A stretch of DNA of 64,000 nucleotides from Cliona cf. orientalis (GCA_963930775.1 OZ005690.1:4386225-4450224); one strand, 5' to 3'; shown: positions 1 to 11,211, counted from the first letter of the stretch. Notes: a model not told the origin generated them from the sequence alone. Numbers and translations: made by a program.

Positions 1-77
1 CAACAATCCGGTCACCAGAAGTGCCTCTCTCCACTGATGAAGGTACATTAGTATCAACATATGGACTATCATTGTTA

Positions 78-316
78 ACCCTCAGCGCATGCGCCGCAGG
101 GTTACGGTAGTCGTTCTGTGTGTGTGTCTGTCTGTCTGTTACCACGAAATCAGCTACCTACCTCGTTTTTACGTCGCAAACAAAGTTTTATAGGGTTCTT
201 TATGGTATTTTCAACGTTTTTACCGTTTGGCTTTTCCTGAAAACGCTTCGTTCAAGAGTTATGGCGTCATTTGCTGGTCACCGCTTCCTTCCTCGCTCCC
301 TGGCGAACTTTTGACG
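78..316 (+). repeat. Dispersed repeat with terminal hairpin (family R1)
   Basis: The block opens with a short GC-rich hairpin (AACCCTCAGCGCATGCG then its imperfect complement) followed by a TGTGTG/TCTG run. A diverged copy lies in opposite orientation at about 12607-12800, sharing the stretch around GAACGAAGCGTTTTCA and AGCAAATG. A related terminal hairpin without the body is at about 6590-6713. This is probably a non-autonomous transposon; no coding frame is credible. Confidence 0.6.
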
Positions 317-1077
317 GCCAAACAAAACAGTGATGGCTTCTTTTTAGCTCGAAATGGTTAGTTATAGATCCAACAACAGGACTGGTTCATCACTGATCGT
401 ACTACACTGGCAGAGAAGCTTCTTGGCTATCTCTGTATGCTACAAAATGCTGACACAGCATTACACACGTGATACTGCTGGACATTACGCAATCGCATGC
501 AATGTGCATTCTTGTGGTTACTCTGACATTGTGCAAGGAAGCCCATAGGTCTATAGGATGCATGTAAGCATTTGCACTAATGCAGTACTGCTCAGTGCTT
601 GCGCGCCGAGGGTTTTGCACTATAGTGCTTCATTTACACTAGTAGTACACATTTATACATGTAACTGAGCACATGTGTACCATGTGTAGTCAGTCTACCA
701 ATGCAATTACAGTTACAACTCCTCTCCCTTTACCATCTTATGCAGGGCATTCTAACTTGATTACAATGTGTCAGTATCACTCGCTGTTTTATACTACTTT
801 TATCATCAGGTACTCTAGCACAATCATCAGTAGTAATTGCAACACAGCCATCAGGAGAACTCTTAACTAGAAGCTCTGAAGAAGGTACATACATGTAATG
901 TCAACATACAATGTACATGCACATGTACACACTATACCCCTTAACATCTTCTTGCATATCCACATTATGTTGTAGGCTAATCGTTCTCCTAATTTTTATG
1001 TATTATCTTTTCGTTTACTAGAAAAAGGCCTAGGCCCAGAAGCATCCAGAGAGTTATGTCAACCCTAAATCCCATTT
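317..1077. other. No recognisable feature
   Basis: AT-rich spacer with ACATGTAC-type simple sequence. The open frames here are short, lack splice context and resemble no family I know. Confidence 0.5.
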
Positions 1078-2146
1078 GTGTTGGCAGCATCAGCGTCTTC
1101 ACCCACCAACAACTCTGTGGATGAGGAATCAGATGGCACTGATTATCTTACGCTGGAGGCAGATCTACAAGATGTCATGGAACGAGTGACAATGTTGGAG
1201 GCTGGCCAAGCTCACATTCTTGAAGCGCAAAGATCGATTATGAGGAACCAGGAGGAGATTTTTGGGAGGCTAGCTACACTGGAGAACAACTCAAACATGT
1301 ATGCATGCACCCTCATACTGCATACCTCAGCCAATTCGGATCCCTCCAACTCCAAAACATGCACCTCCAATGCTCGACAGCTCACTAGACCTCACTTTTG
1401 ATTCCCCTGGAGGTCCCATTGCACCCAGGAGTGGCCCACCAGCGTACATTCCTCCACCACCAGCACATGCATCTTCATGTAATCTACCATCTACACCATG
1501 ACGGTCCCCTCCTCTTTGTCTCGACGAAAATGACTACCTTGGGTTTGATGCTTACGGGGATGAAAATTTTGAAACAGATCCTGTCGTACCCAACAATCAT
1601 CCAGCACCTCTCCATCAGAACAACTTTGAAGATACGTGTAGTACCACAGTTGGAGAGCTTAGAGTACGTGCTCCCCAGCGTGACATGCTTCTGCCTCCCC
1701 GCAACCCTTTCCGTCCTCTCCAACAGAACCATACCCCTGATCAGAATATCGGAGCTGCATGGAGTTAGCCAGTGCACCACAGCTCCACCAAACAGAAAAG
1801 TTGCCACCATCAAACTGCCCTCATAAAAAATCAACTAAAGCCAATTGTTGCAGGTAACAATAGTCATTCGTAAGTATCCGGGTCTTGTTTATGAATGCAA
1901 GATTGGTACACTGGCAACCAAACTTGCTAAGGAAGCCTTCTTTGGTGATGATGTGTTTATCCATTGCACAGTCTCAGGCAAGCGGGACTACCCCGGGCTA
2001 CCTATTGAGGAGTTAATGCAGCTCAAGCATGCCGTATACATGCAATTCCCCCAGTATTGGAATTTGCCGTAGGAGTTTGAACCGTTATGGACGAAGTGCA
2101 AAGCAGCTATTGGACAAGCATGGAAAACGGTTAAGATCAAACAATA
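1078..2146 (+). pseudogene. BEN-domain protein, broken
   Basis: An N-terminal acidic and coiled-coil-like segment (about 1090-1300, with DLQDVMERVTMLEAGQAHI) is followed by a proline-rich stretch in another frame (1301-1500), an open segment to a TAG at 1765, and a BEN-like domain at 1851-2146. The BEN match rests on KLAKEAFFGDDVFIHCTVSG and the following helix ending in FPQYWNLP. The frame is then cut by a TAG at 2070-2072, after which the same frame continues with EFEPLWTKCKAAIGQ. BEN domains are DNA- or protein-binding modules of chromatin factors and of some mobile-element proteins. Introns could explain the frame changes, but the TAG inside the domain is hard to explain that way, so I call it a pseudogene. 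Confidence 0.6.
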
Positions 2147-2174
2147 AAACATTGAATAATAACAAGTAGAGTAC

Positions 2175-3130
2175 TTAGTAACCAGTAGCTGCACCATTTA
2201 GTTCTATAACCTTTAGTATCACTCTTCTACCGTGTCCTTTATTCCTATCTACTTTTGACCAAAATTCAATAATTCCTGCTACTAGTTTGTCCTTTGTTTT
2301 GGGCTTCATTTCAGGTGATTCCGCAGGGGTCTTCCGCCAATCGATGCCGTTTTCTGTCATCCATTGTTTGGCATACCCAGACGTATGTTTCGGGTCATTA
2401 TCCTGCATAAACTTGTGACCACTGGGATAGACATCCTCGACAAATGGTAGCACAAACAATTCTTTCTTCATAATATCTTCAAAAAAGAAAATTCCTGTCC
2501 TTCCCTTCGCGCTGATCCCGGCCCACACGTGGACTTTGGTTGGGTACTTCGGTCTGAGCGTGTGTAGATTGTACATTAATTAATCTACATGTACATGTAT
2601 CTGTATCTTATTGTCTACTGATTTTATGATCTATAACTTGTACAAGTTTCTCACCTTGGTTTGGAACGTGGAGCCTCTCCACGTTCCCTACACGCAAAAC
2701 GGTGATGACTTTCCATTTGCACCGTGCACTCATCTGACCAGATTACATCTTCAAAGCTATCTTGTGAGTGCTACTGTGCCCAGTGAAGCCTCTTGGTCTT
2801 GTTGGCGTCTCTGATGAGCTGACAATAAGCAGAGCCACGGAAGGTCCAGCCTAGAGCTGTTCTACACCGTAGAATCGTTCTCAAGGAGATGGAGTAGCCT
2901 TTGTCTATCAACAAGCGATGTAGCTTGTGAACCATAGACTCGTCTTCTAGCCTCATCTGCTCCTCCACGATATGTTTGATCTCGACATTGATCTTGCTAG
3001 GTCGGCCAGAACCTGACTGTCTCGCGATCGAACCACTCGCTCAGTAGACTTTCAGAAATTTGGCGATGCCATTCCTGGAACAACGCAATCTCTCCTCCTG
3101 GAGCACTTTAGCTATAATGGAGCTTTTAGG
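2175..3130 (-). mobile_element. Tc1/mariner transposase relic
   Basis: Read on the minus strand from 3130. A helix-turn-helix region (GNGIAKFLKVY-like, GSGRPSKINVE, then LEDESMVHKLHRLLIDKGYS) carries an in-frame TGA near 3040. The first catalytic aspartate region (VIWSDECTVQME) follows, then VHVWAGISAKGRTGIFFFE and HKFMQDNDPKHTS with the second aspartate. A 101-bp segment at 2554-2654 has GT and AG ends, and removing it joins the frame across KPR/PKYPTKV, so it looks like an intron. After SPEM the sequence jumps to KPKTKDKL: the part that normally carries the third acidic residue is absent. The element is inactive. I could not place its terminal inverted repeats. Confidence 0.8.
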
Positions 3131-3431
3131 CCTTTATTAAACCAATAGAGAATCCGCTGCTTTTTGTATGCCGAGTACACCATCTTTCACACTTCCTTGG
3201 AGTAACTGTCATCGTCCGTCTATGCGTTCAATCGAACATATGAACGACGCATGATATGAATGGTGCGATTGTATCTGCCCACAATATGTGGCAATGAATG
3301 CGCTGTGCGCACGCAACGCAGCATTGAACAATGGAACAATCACTTGGAATGTGTCAAGACGATGCCAGCGGTACGCTGAAACGATCTTTCTATGGAACGG
3401 AACGTAAACTTTTTATTGACTGCTATTGTAT

Positions 3432-4461
3432 ATTATCTTAAGAGCGGTTTTAGTCTTACCTGGCTGCATCTCATGCTGTCTTTGAGAGCACACATGTCAT
3501 TGTATGTCTTGTCAATCTGTTCTCTACCAAGACGTGTCCTCTCATAGTTTTTCATCTCAACAATAGCTCCTTTTCTGCCTTTGGTAAAGACTGCATCTGG
3601 TCTGCAGGACCTCCTTTTGTCTCCACGACCTACAAGCGTATACACTAATTCAATTATTTGATGATTATACTATATGATTTAACTTAAGCTGTTTTGTTAT
3701 AAATTAGGTCAGCAATTATTTAATCACTTAGCCCCAATTTGAGGCTTAAGAAGCTGAAGAGTTTGATGTGCTAGCTGCATATACTCCCAATTTTAAGACA
3801 AATACATGCTTAATTGTAGCTAACAAAAAGTTATGAAATTAATTTCAGTTTCAAACCTAGGAGAGTGTTGTGTAACAAAGTCATATTACAGTAACATGCA
3901 TGTACGTAGTTGCACTAACCTGGGGTGACGTTCAGCTTTTTCTGAAACTCCACCTTAGATGTGATATTCCCTCTAGCTCTCCCCACTCCCATTTTAAAAT
4001 AATCTTCAAACTCTCTTCCCTTTGCTACTGAGCTCTTAGCACCTGGTGTAGGTGCAAACAACAGCCTAGGCTCACAAGTGGCTGCCCTGCGGTTCCTCGG
4101 GCTAGTGAACTTCTCTCTCTCACTTTTCGCCCTGCCATAGCTGATTGGTGGCATAGAAGCAGCTCTGTCATTTGTGCGTCTGTTAGCACCATAGGAGCTT
4201 CTCTGGTAGCTGTATCTTGTGTGCCATGATCGAATGTTGTCGTTTAAATAGATAGTATCCTCCCAGCTGTACTCTGAACCTGAATCTCCACCACTATTGT
4301 CGTACACCAACCATTCGTCATCGTACTCTGAGCCAGAGTCGTCGCAGTCAGTGTAGTCATCTTGATCAGTGTAGTCATCATCGCTGTACTCATCACTATG
4401 GTATCCATCCCTGTCTCTGTGTCTCCATTTAGCACTCATTGTCTGTATGTGTACATGTACA
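3432..4461 (-). repeat. Segmental duplication, copy A
   Basis: This stretch is closely similar, exons and intron alike, to 10137-11211 in the same orientation. Similarity starts around TATCTTAAGAG and stops after GTGTACATGTACAAAAT. Copy A lacks whatever lay beyond intron 2. Confidence 0.85.
3460..4439 (-). pseudogene. PD-(D/E)xK nuclease-like gene, copy A, lacking last exon
   Basis: Exon 1 is 4439-3920 and exon 2 is 3629-3460, with donors CAG/GTTAGT and CAG/GTAAGA and acceptor TTGTAG. Frame and phase match the complete copy at 9455-11189. The product starts with a highly acidic D/S/Y-rich region (about residues 10-60), then a basic linker, then the nuclease core: GREFEDYF, RPDAVF and VEMKNY. 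An upstream in-frame extension to 4613 enters a MITE fragment, so the start is placed at MSAKWRH. No third exon is found downstream; the Tc1 relic occupies that side. Compared with copy B, about 9 residues between the acidic and basic regions are missing. It is probably a truncated duplicate that cannot complete the fold. Confidence 0.7.
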
Positions 4462-4485
4462 AAATTAGAGTTCTCTAGAGCCAAA

Positions 4486-4593
4486 AACCCTATTACAAGA
4501 ATATTGGCGGATTTTAATTTGGCGGTTGTAATATATACCGCCAAACTGACAAATTTAATTCCCTGCCAAATTTTCCGGGTATACGGTAATTCA
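4486..4593 (-). mobile_element. MITE fragment (GGCGG family)
   Basis: One half of the element found complete at 14935-15156. It shares TATTGGCGGATTTTAATTTG and the terminus TTTTCCGGGTATACGGTA. The other terminus is missing. It lies just upstream of copy A of the nuclease gene. Confidence 0.7.
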
Positions 4594-5574
4594 TTAAATG
4601 CAGTATATGTCATTTTTGAAATGTTACTGACATGATGCGGAATACGCTAGGTTCCGTAATGGTTCCTTAGGCATTGGAATTTTGTTTACAATTTCCTGGT
4701 GCCATGTAGGTAAACAACACATCCCATAGCAATGTGTATTATGTACATCTTAAATTGTTAATTTACACACGTGCACATCATGTAGTCTCCTTGTTAAGGT
4801 CCTATAGATTTTTTTAACATTAGTTCGCTGTTTTTGCAAGGGCACGTACATAGGTATACGTTGTACATTATTCCCTGAATACCATCAAGTATGCGTGTGG
4901 AAAAGGTAATACTAGTGTGTCAGAACAAGCCTCTTGAGAAATTTATACGCTTTTTTATGCATTTTAGTACATCGTGCATTATATTGTATTGCACAATAAA
5001 AAATTTTTGCCTTTATGCGGTATAAATTTATGCAATTGGCACTTAGTTAGCATAAAGATAACTCGTACAGAAAAAAATCTCTTTACAGTAATTTGAGACA
5101 ATAGTACGATTGTAAAAGTCTATATTACTAACCTGAATTTTGAATAGTTGCAGAATTATGATCGTCACAGTTACACTTGTATCTCTGCTTTTCAGTGTTT
5201 TGCGTTCCAGCTTTATAGTTAGAGTGAATGATGTACGGGGAAGTCCCAGGGGAACTCCCAAACTTTTCATTCGCATATACACTATCGATTGTACTCATGG
5301 AAGTGTATCTGCTATAGTGTCTCATATTACCAGGCCTTTTCCTTCAGTGTACTCGATTCATGTACAGTTTCATAATCTAGATCTTAAGATTCCTACAGTA
5401 GTGGTCAATAAAAAGTTAACGTTCAGTTCCATTGTACGATTGTTATGAGGTGAGAACGTTTCCGTTTTCACACCGTTCCGCCGTACGGGGAAGCATGCAC
5501 ACGCGCGCATCCATTGTTTTTACATTCGTGCAAACGCTTAATTGGTAGGCGTGACCGTACTGCAATAATTGACA
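4594..5574. other. No recognisable feature
   Basis: AT-rich DNA with short open frames on both strands that overlap each other and show no family resemblance or splice context. I see nothing to support a gene. Confidence 0.5.
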
Positions 5575-6140
5575 GTTCTCAATGCCGCGTGGAAAAAGAT
5601 ATTCTGGCACTAGAGTCCGTACAGAAACTAGCCTCCAAGATCTGTACAAAATTATGCCATTGAGTAAGTTATGAAGACTGTCTAGATCAGTTGCACCTTA
5701 CAACCCTTGACAGCAGAAGGAGCTTCTTGAATCTTTATTGCCTATTCAAGCTACTGAATGGATTAATACACTTTCCCAACTCCCCTATTCATTCAACTTC
5801 CAACTCACATGAGTCACACTCCCACTCTCAAACATTATGTGTCCCATTTGCGAGGACAAATTCATTTCAAAGCTTCTATTTTTGTCAAACTCCAAATCTA
5901 TGGAATAGTCTACCCCAGCAAGTGGTATCATCTGAATCACTAAAGAGGTTCAAACACCTGTTGAGAGAGTATTTAACTTAACTCAACTTATATTAATTTT
6001 AGTAATCTTAATCTTATTGTTGTCTTTAATAATTATTAGTCAGGGTGTACACTTGTATTAGCATATATTGCTATTTGTGCATCCATTGTCATATGACATG
6101 AACTATTATAGACAAATTAAACACTAAGAAGTAGAAAAAA
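5575..6140 (+). mobile_element. LINE (non-LTR retrotransposon) 3' end
   Basis: The frame from about 5575 reads KDILALESVQKLASKIC, meets one TGA near 5665, and continues as LHLTTLDSRRSFLNLYCLFK, then PFARTNSFQ, NLWNSLPQQVV and a final LKRFKHLLREYL to a stop at 5981. This is the pattern of the C-terminal tail of Jockey/CR1/RTE-type reverse transcriptase ORFs. An A-rich end follows at about 6126-6146. It is a 5'-truncated copy with no intact reverse transcriptase domain in the window. Confidence 0.75.
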
Positions 6141-6189
6141 AAAAACTTAAATGAATGCACAGGAGTGCAGAACCCTCACCGCTACATGC

Positions 6190-6241
6190 ATGCATATAGC
6201 ATGGCTCACTGAGTATACTCAGTGAGCCATGCTATATGCAT
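6190..6241. repeat. Perfect 52-bp palindrome
   Basis: The two 26-base halves, centred between 6215 and 6216, are exact reverse complements with no loop (core CTGAGTATACTCAG). It lies in non-coding DNA just after the LINE fragment. Confidence 0.9.
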
Positions 6242-7223
6242 TACTACAGTGCATGTTCAATATCAGGAGTAGTGAACTACATACCCTAGGGTACTGGTTT
6301 ACTACATACCCTGCACCTAAACAGGGTTCTGGTACTAGAGTCAGTGATCTAAGAGTTGGGGAAGGCACCAGGCTACGCCACTATGTACACTGTGACTACT
6401 TTAACTGAATTATGCACTTGAGAGCCACTGCCTGTTTACACTGTCACTGTATTGACAACTGACCAGCAGAGCACAGAATGGCAATCAGTCATGCAGTTGA
6501 GGTAGATGCCATGTAAACACAACAGCTGCACACACTACTCCACTGGGCAGGACTTAACATGACCACTCTTCCTTTATGCCGCGTATACCTATAATGCGTA
6601 CTTTCTCTATGACGACCCTTACCATTTAGCAAAAGAGGGTTGCGACGGACGGACAGACAAAAATCGCCAAACGATTGCAGTAACCCTCCGCCTACGCTTT
6701 GCGGTGAGGGTTAATAATGTAATTCATGGGGATTTTGGGAGTATCTGGGGACATAATTTTACATGGGCACGCAGAATGGGTCGAAACTAGAGATTTGACC
6801 TGAAAGAATTTTGATTCACGCCTTAGAAATGAAGTTACGGCCCTTTAAAGTTTCCCATATGTTTGTACAGGGAAGCCATGCGTTTGTAATGTTTCCGCCC
6901 ACGCGCTACGTGAGTGGCGGAGTCACGCGCGCACATAAACGTGACAACCTTTACCAACTTTTGACAAAATTGAAAGTTAGGCTGCCTGCTTGCATTGTAT
7001 GGTTCCACTATGCATCCAGCTCGATTATATGGTGGTTTTTGGACAATTTTTTTTCTGCTTAGTGTTCTGGTCTCCTTGAAAAAAAAAAGAAGAAACAAGC
7101 TTTCGAGAAGCCATGAGCGACGGAGAAGCACAGGCAGCCCCCGTACAGGCTCGATAATGTAGCAGACATCGAAAGAAAGCTGTATCTTTGTGTCTCATGC
7201 ACCTATCAATGTATTGCCCCACC

Positions 7224-7227
<4 letters not shown>
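6242..7227. other. Non-coding spacer with R1-type hairpin
   Basis: This holds a GACGGACGGACAG run and a hairpin ending in GAGGGTTAA near 6590-6713, related to the hairpin of the repeat at 78-316. Otherwise nothing is recognisable. Confidence 0.45.

Positions 7228-7260
<33 letters not shown>
7228..7260. repeat. Poly-C tract (over 30 bases)
   Basis: An uninterrupted run of C. Shorter C or G runs occur at 9136-9154, 9702-9714, 11236-11265, 42148-42165, 42474-42485 and 42605-42621. Apparent glycine-rich reading frames across these are artefacts. Confidence 0.9.
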
Positions 7261-7547
7261 ACGGGCAATGGAGGGGCATTTGCTCGCATTTGGATCGGGT
7301 AGTCCGCCCGTGATGAGGGGGGTTTTACCCATCGTACGTTCATAATATTTGGCGCCTGCGCGATGAATCGCTTCTGACCACGCCCATTCCCTTGTTGAAT
7401 CAAAAGTAAGAGAGATTGTATCCTCTTCCATCGGAGTTTCAAAACACTGGATTAACTTAGAAAGCAGACAGAACAGGTAAGAACAGCATTCTTTTGTATT
7501 TGACTCATGAATTTTATGAATTTTTATTCAATGATCTCCGATGCAGG

Positions 7548-8523
7548 ATGGCTAGCAGTTCAAGCAGAACCATCACAAAGAAGGTGTTGGTGGAACTGGG
7601 GGATGATAGCCTGCTTGTATCTTTCACTTCAGGGCTAGTGAGTGACTGACTATGAATCTTTAAAAGAATCAATAGCCACCAAAACAATGCTTGATGTTGA
7701 CGATCTCGTTGTGAAAGTGAAAAGTGAAGAATTCAGTGGAAAGTGGGTAAACTTGACGAAAGAAGATGCCGTTCCGGATAAAAGTGTTGTCATGTGTGTT
7801 GTGAGGACCTCAAAGGTATGCTCAAATCAGATCAGAACAGTGAAAGGGGGGTATGATATTGCATTGCTTTTTTTAGCCCCAGATCCTACCACCGAATACA
7901 TCGGCCGCTATTTCAGCTACAGCAACTATGTCAACACAGAGTCGTCCTCTAGATACTGGAACTACCACACACACCCAAATGAGACTGTCATTCACATACG
8001 ATAACCTGCAGCTCAAAAAACCGATGGAGAATGTATGAAATATTTTTTACAAGCTGTTAATTATTTTTGTGCATAGGAAGTGGTTTGTGTATTATCTGAT
8101 TCAATGGCAAAAATATGGAGCTAGACACAGAATCAATTTGTGATAAGGCTAAAATCTACACAAAATCTAATCTCAATGATTACCAAAAACGTATTAATAG
8201 TGCTAGCGCTGACCTGTGTGTACGTAACCCAGCATTGCTCCTTGGTAAAAAAAGGAGATTTATTTACATTGGCCCAAGAGAAGGTGCATCAAGATGGCTA
8301 CCAAAACAAGAAAGAGAAAAGCCGATCAAAGCGTTATATACCTGAAGGTGAAGCGAAGGCTAAGAGACCTAGACTGGATTCCACAGCCCGACATGAAAGG
8401 ATAGTGGAGATTCAAGACTTGATATCTGACATTGATCGTACAATTGGCTTTAAGCAGCGTAGAATCGAAACAGCAACAGCCACTCGGAATTTTAAGACAT
8501 GTGACGAGTTATCTCAAGTTTGA
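7548..8523 (+). pseudogene. Nuclear-type protein of unknown family, frameshifted
   Basis: The start at 7548 reads KKVLVELGDDSLLVSF and hits TGA after 31 codons, while the next frame (from 7642) continues naturally as DYESLKESIATKTMLDVDDL and KWVNLTKEDAVPDKSVV. The break falls in the short repeat GTGAGTGACTGAC, suggesting a one-base slip. A T/S/Y-rich linker follows. From 8115 a helical region (CDKAKIYTKSNLNDYQKRIN) leads into KSRSKRYIPEGEAKAKRPR, a likely nuclear localisation signal, and a coiled-coil tail with GFKQRRIETATATRNFKTCD. A second frame change lies near 8265. An intron probably separates the halves (about 8030-8110). I do not know a function; it looks like a broken member of an expanded family. 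Confidence 0.5.
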
Positions 8524-8741
8524 AGGCAGAGCGTGACTTTACAATTTTACAGTCATTTGCTATGTATACTCAGTGTGTGTTAATAAGGAGTCGTATGTGC
8601 ATAAATAAGTATGGAATGTATTCTGGAATGAAGATGCCTCCTTTAGTCAGAACAATATGCATGGTTCCGGCTACATAAGACAAGTGTACAATCTTAATGG
8701 TATAATAATAATATTATTATGATTATTTCTTCTCATTATAG

Positions 8742-8879
8742 CCTGGAATTGGAGGACTTCCTCCTGGTCTGAGCAGTGCAATGGACCAGATGAAGGGGAT
8801 GGGCATGGCTCCACACCTAAACCCCGCCTTCCTTCAGGAGATGGCTGCACAGGGCAATGCTGGAGCCAAGCAGAACATG
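8742..8879 (+). CDS. Candidate internal exon, Gly/Pro/Met-rich
   Basis: Flanked by TTATAG at the acceptor and ATG/GTAAGC at the donor. It encodes 46 residues in one open frame, including GIGGLPPGLSSAMDQMKGM and APHLNPAFLQEMAAQ. The APHxNPAF stretch is reminiscent of the proline-rich centre of cleavage-factor CPSF6/7-like RNA-binding proteins, but that is only a resemblance. No linked exons are firmly identified; the RS-rich exon at 13937 is a possible partner, though the phases need a missing exon between them. Confidence 0.4.
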
Positions 8880-9454
8880 GTAAGCAATAAAAAAATGTGT
8901 CATTTGCTGTATTTGTAAAAACTACCATATAGCTGGAAAATTTTTTTCGAATTTCGCCGTCTGCTTTCATTGGCAAAGATGGATCTATCAATTTTATTCT
9001 CTTATTAATTGCATAGAGGATGTGGTGACCTTTACTATTATTCGTGAAAATATTTCTGTGACACAAACGTAGCTGGGCTTGGCGAGTTAGTTGTGATGCT
9101 ACTTGTACTTGGTACTCAATAGTAGCGTACTCTCCCCCCCCCCCCCCCCCCCCCAAATGTTCATAATTAATCTCTCACAGATATCCAGAAAGTAGCCAAA
9201 ACTTTGCCCCTTAACATTGCATTTCACAAATCATGGAAGAATTTTTTCAACGATATTCGTCCTAAGCCTTAAATGTTATGCAGCCCTACATGTACAGTCC
9301 ATATACACATTATTAACTATGTATCAAAAATTTAAGTGCTATAGTTTAGTGTTCTACCTAATTAGGTCTTGAAGCTCCTACCCACTACTTTAGATGTACA
9401 TGTACCAAAAGTTTAAAAGTCCAACAATAATTGTACATGTTCAGTTAATTCTGT

Positions 9455-11189
9455 TCATATCTTGAGGCTCCTGTCGACTAGTTCGGCCAGTTCATCAGCA
9501 TCCATTTCTCCCTCCCTCACTATACTGATACCATTCCTCCTGGCGTAGTCCACCACAGACTGGTTCACTATAGTCCGTTGCCTCACATACATATAGCCTG
9601 AAACCTATTTTTGTTGTGTGCATGTATGTACAATATACTTGTATAGTTGCTTGATTGCTTGTAGAGTGTGAAAAATGGAGAGTCAGATTTTAAGTTACTG
9701 CCCCCCCCCCCCCCAATCAATGCATGATGCATGCCCATTGTGCTTTCTGCTCATGCGCACAACTACCAAGCGTACATGTATGTCTGGTAAAGATCGTCGA
9801 TATTCTAAATAATATTAGGTAGACACTGTTTAGCCAATCAAATTGCAGTATTAAATTTTGTTACAGCTGTGATCTAAGTAATGTTCGTGACATTTATAGT
9901 GACAGAAATCCATGAAACCAATCACTATGTAAGATAGATATATACCATTATTACAACAAAATAATATTATTATAGGACCTCGTAAGAGTTTATGCCTTCC
10001 TAGTCTGGTTTAAGACTGGGCGGCAAGTATATGTACAGACTGCCCCAGAAATGAGGACATTACATGTACATTTACTTGTATTCATGGACCCGGCAAAATA
10101 TATAGCAAATTTTGCACACAAACACTTCTCCATTAATTATTATCTTAAGAGCAGTTTTAGTCTTACCTGGCTGCATCTCATGCTGTCTTTGAGAGCACAC
10201 ATGTCTTTGTATGTCTTGTTAACCTGTGCTTTACCAAGGCTTGTCCCCTCATAGTTTTTCATCTCAACAATAGCTCCATTCCTGCCTTTGGTAAAGACTG
10301 CATCTGGTATGCAGTACCCCCTGTTGTCTCCACGACCTACAAAGCGTATACACTAATTCAAATTTTTGATGATTATACTACATGATTTAACTTAACTTAA
10401 AGTTGTTTTGTTATAAATTAGGTCAGCAATTATTTAATCACTTAGTCCCAATTTGAGGCTTAAGAAGCTGAACAGTTTGATATGCTAGCTACATATACTC
10501 CCAAATTTAAGACAAATACATGTACATGCTTAATTGTAGCTAACAAAAAGTAATGAAATTAATTTCAATTCCAAATCTAGGAGAGTGTTGTATAGCAAAG
10601 TCATATTATTATAGCAATATACATGTACGTAGTTGCACTAACCTGGAGTGACGTTCAGCTTTTTCTGAAACTCCACCTTAGCAGTGATATTCCCTCTAGC
10701 TCTCTCCACTCCCATTTTAAAATAATCTTCAAACTCTCTTCCCTTTGCTACTGAGCTCTTAGCACCTGGTGTAGGTGCAAACAACAGTCTAGGCTCACAA
10801 GTGGCTGCCCTGCGGTTCCTCAGGCTAGTGGACTTCTCTCTCTCACTTTTAGCCCTGCCATAGCTGATTGGTGGCATAGAAGCAGCTCTGTCATTTGTGC
10901 GTCTGTTAGCACCATAGGAGCTTCTCTGTGTATTATCAACGTTGTTGTAACCTTGTCTCCCATCACAATCATTTTTGTTGTCGTTCAAATAGATAGCATC
11001 GTAGTCTTCCTCCCAGCTGTACTCTGAACCTGAATCTCTGCCACTATTGTCGTATACCAACCATTCGTCATCGTACTCTGAGCCAGAGTCGTCGCAGTCA
11101 GTGTAGTCATCTTGATCAGTGTAGTCATCATCGCTATACTCATCACTGTAGTATCCATCCCAGGCACTGTGTCTCCATGTAGCACTCAT
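9455..11189 (-). CDS. PD-(D/E)xK nuclease-fold protein with acidic N-terminus (copy B, complete)
   Basis: Three exons: 11189-10643, 10336-10167 and 9604-9455, joined by GT-AG introns with agreeing phase, giving 288 residues. Residues about 10-65 are extremely acidic and rich in D, S and Y; about 85-145 are basic and S/R-rich. The C-terminal 140 residues carry the order of a restriction-endonuclease-fold core: helix GREFEDYF (about 150-157), PDAV (D194), the ExK pair in VEMKNY (E207, K209), then YMYVRQRTIV and NGISIVREGE in exon 3, where this fold has its late strands. The closest pattern I know is the nuclease domain at the end of bacterial polymorphic toxins. Nuclease activity and that origin are inference. 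No signal peptide is visible, so the product should be intracellular. The third exon is missing from copy A. Confidence 0.7.
9718..9806 (-). repeat. Dispersed repeat (family R2)
   Basis: It contains GCCCATTGTGCTTTCTGCTC and TGGTAAAGATCGTCGA. The reverse complement of a close copy is at about 61985-62070, and a short piece (GGTAAAGATCGTCAA) is near 25363. Probably a non-autonomous element. Confidence 0.55.
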
Positions 11190-11211
11190 GGTCTGTATGT
11201 GTACATGTACA
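10137..11211 (-). repeat. Segmental duplication, copy B
   Basis: Partner of 3432-4461, in the same orientation about 6.7 kb away. Copy B keeps the extra coding block around 10930-11010 that copy A lacks. Confidence 0.85.

Noticed and set aside
3915-4613. Longer N-terminus of nuclease copy A
   Set aside because: The extension reads into a MITE fragment and is absent from copy B.
5043-5649. Overlapping frames of 65-102 aa on both strands
   Set aside because: No domain, no splice context, mutually overlapping.
7025-7442. Poly-glycine proteins across the C tract
   Set aside because: Homopolymer artefact.
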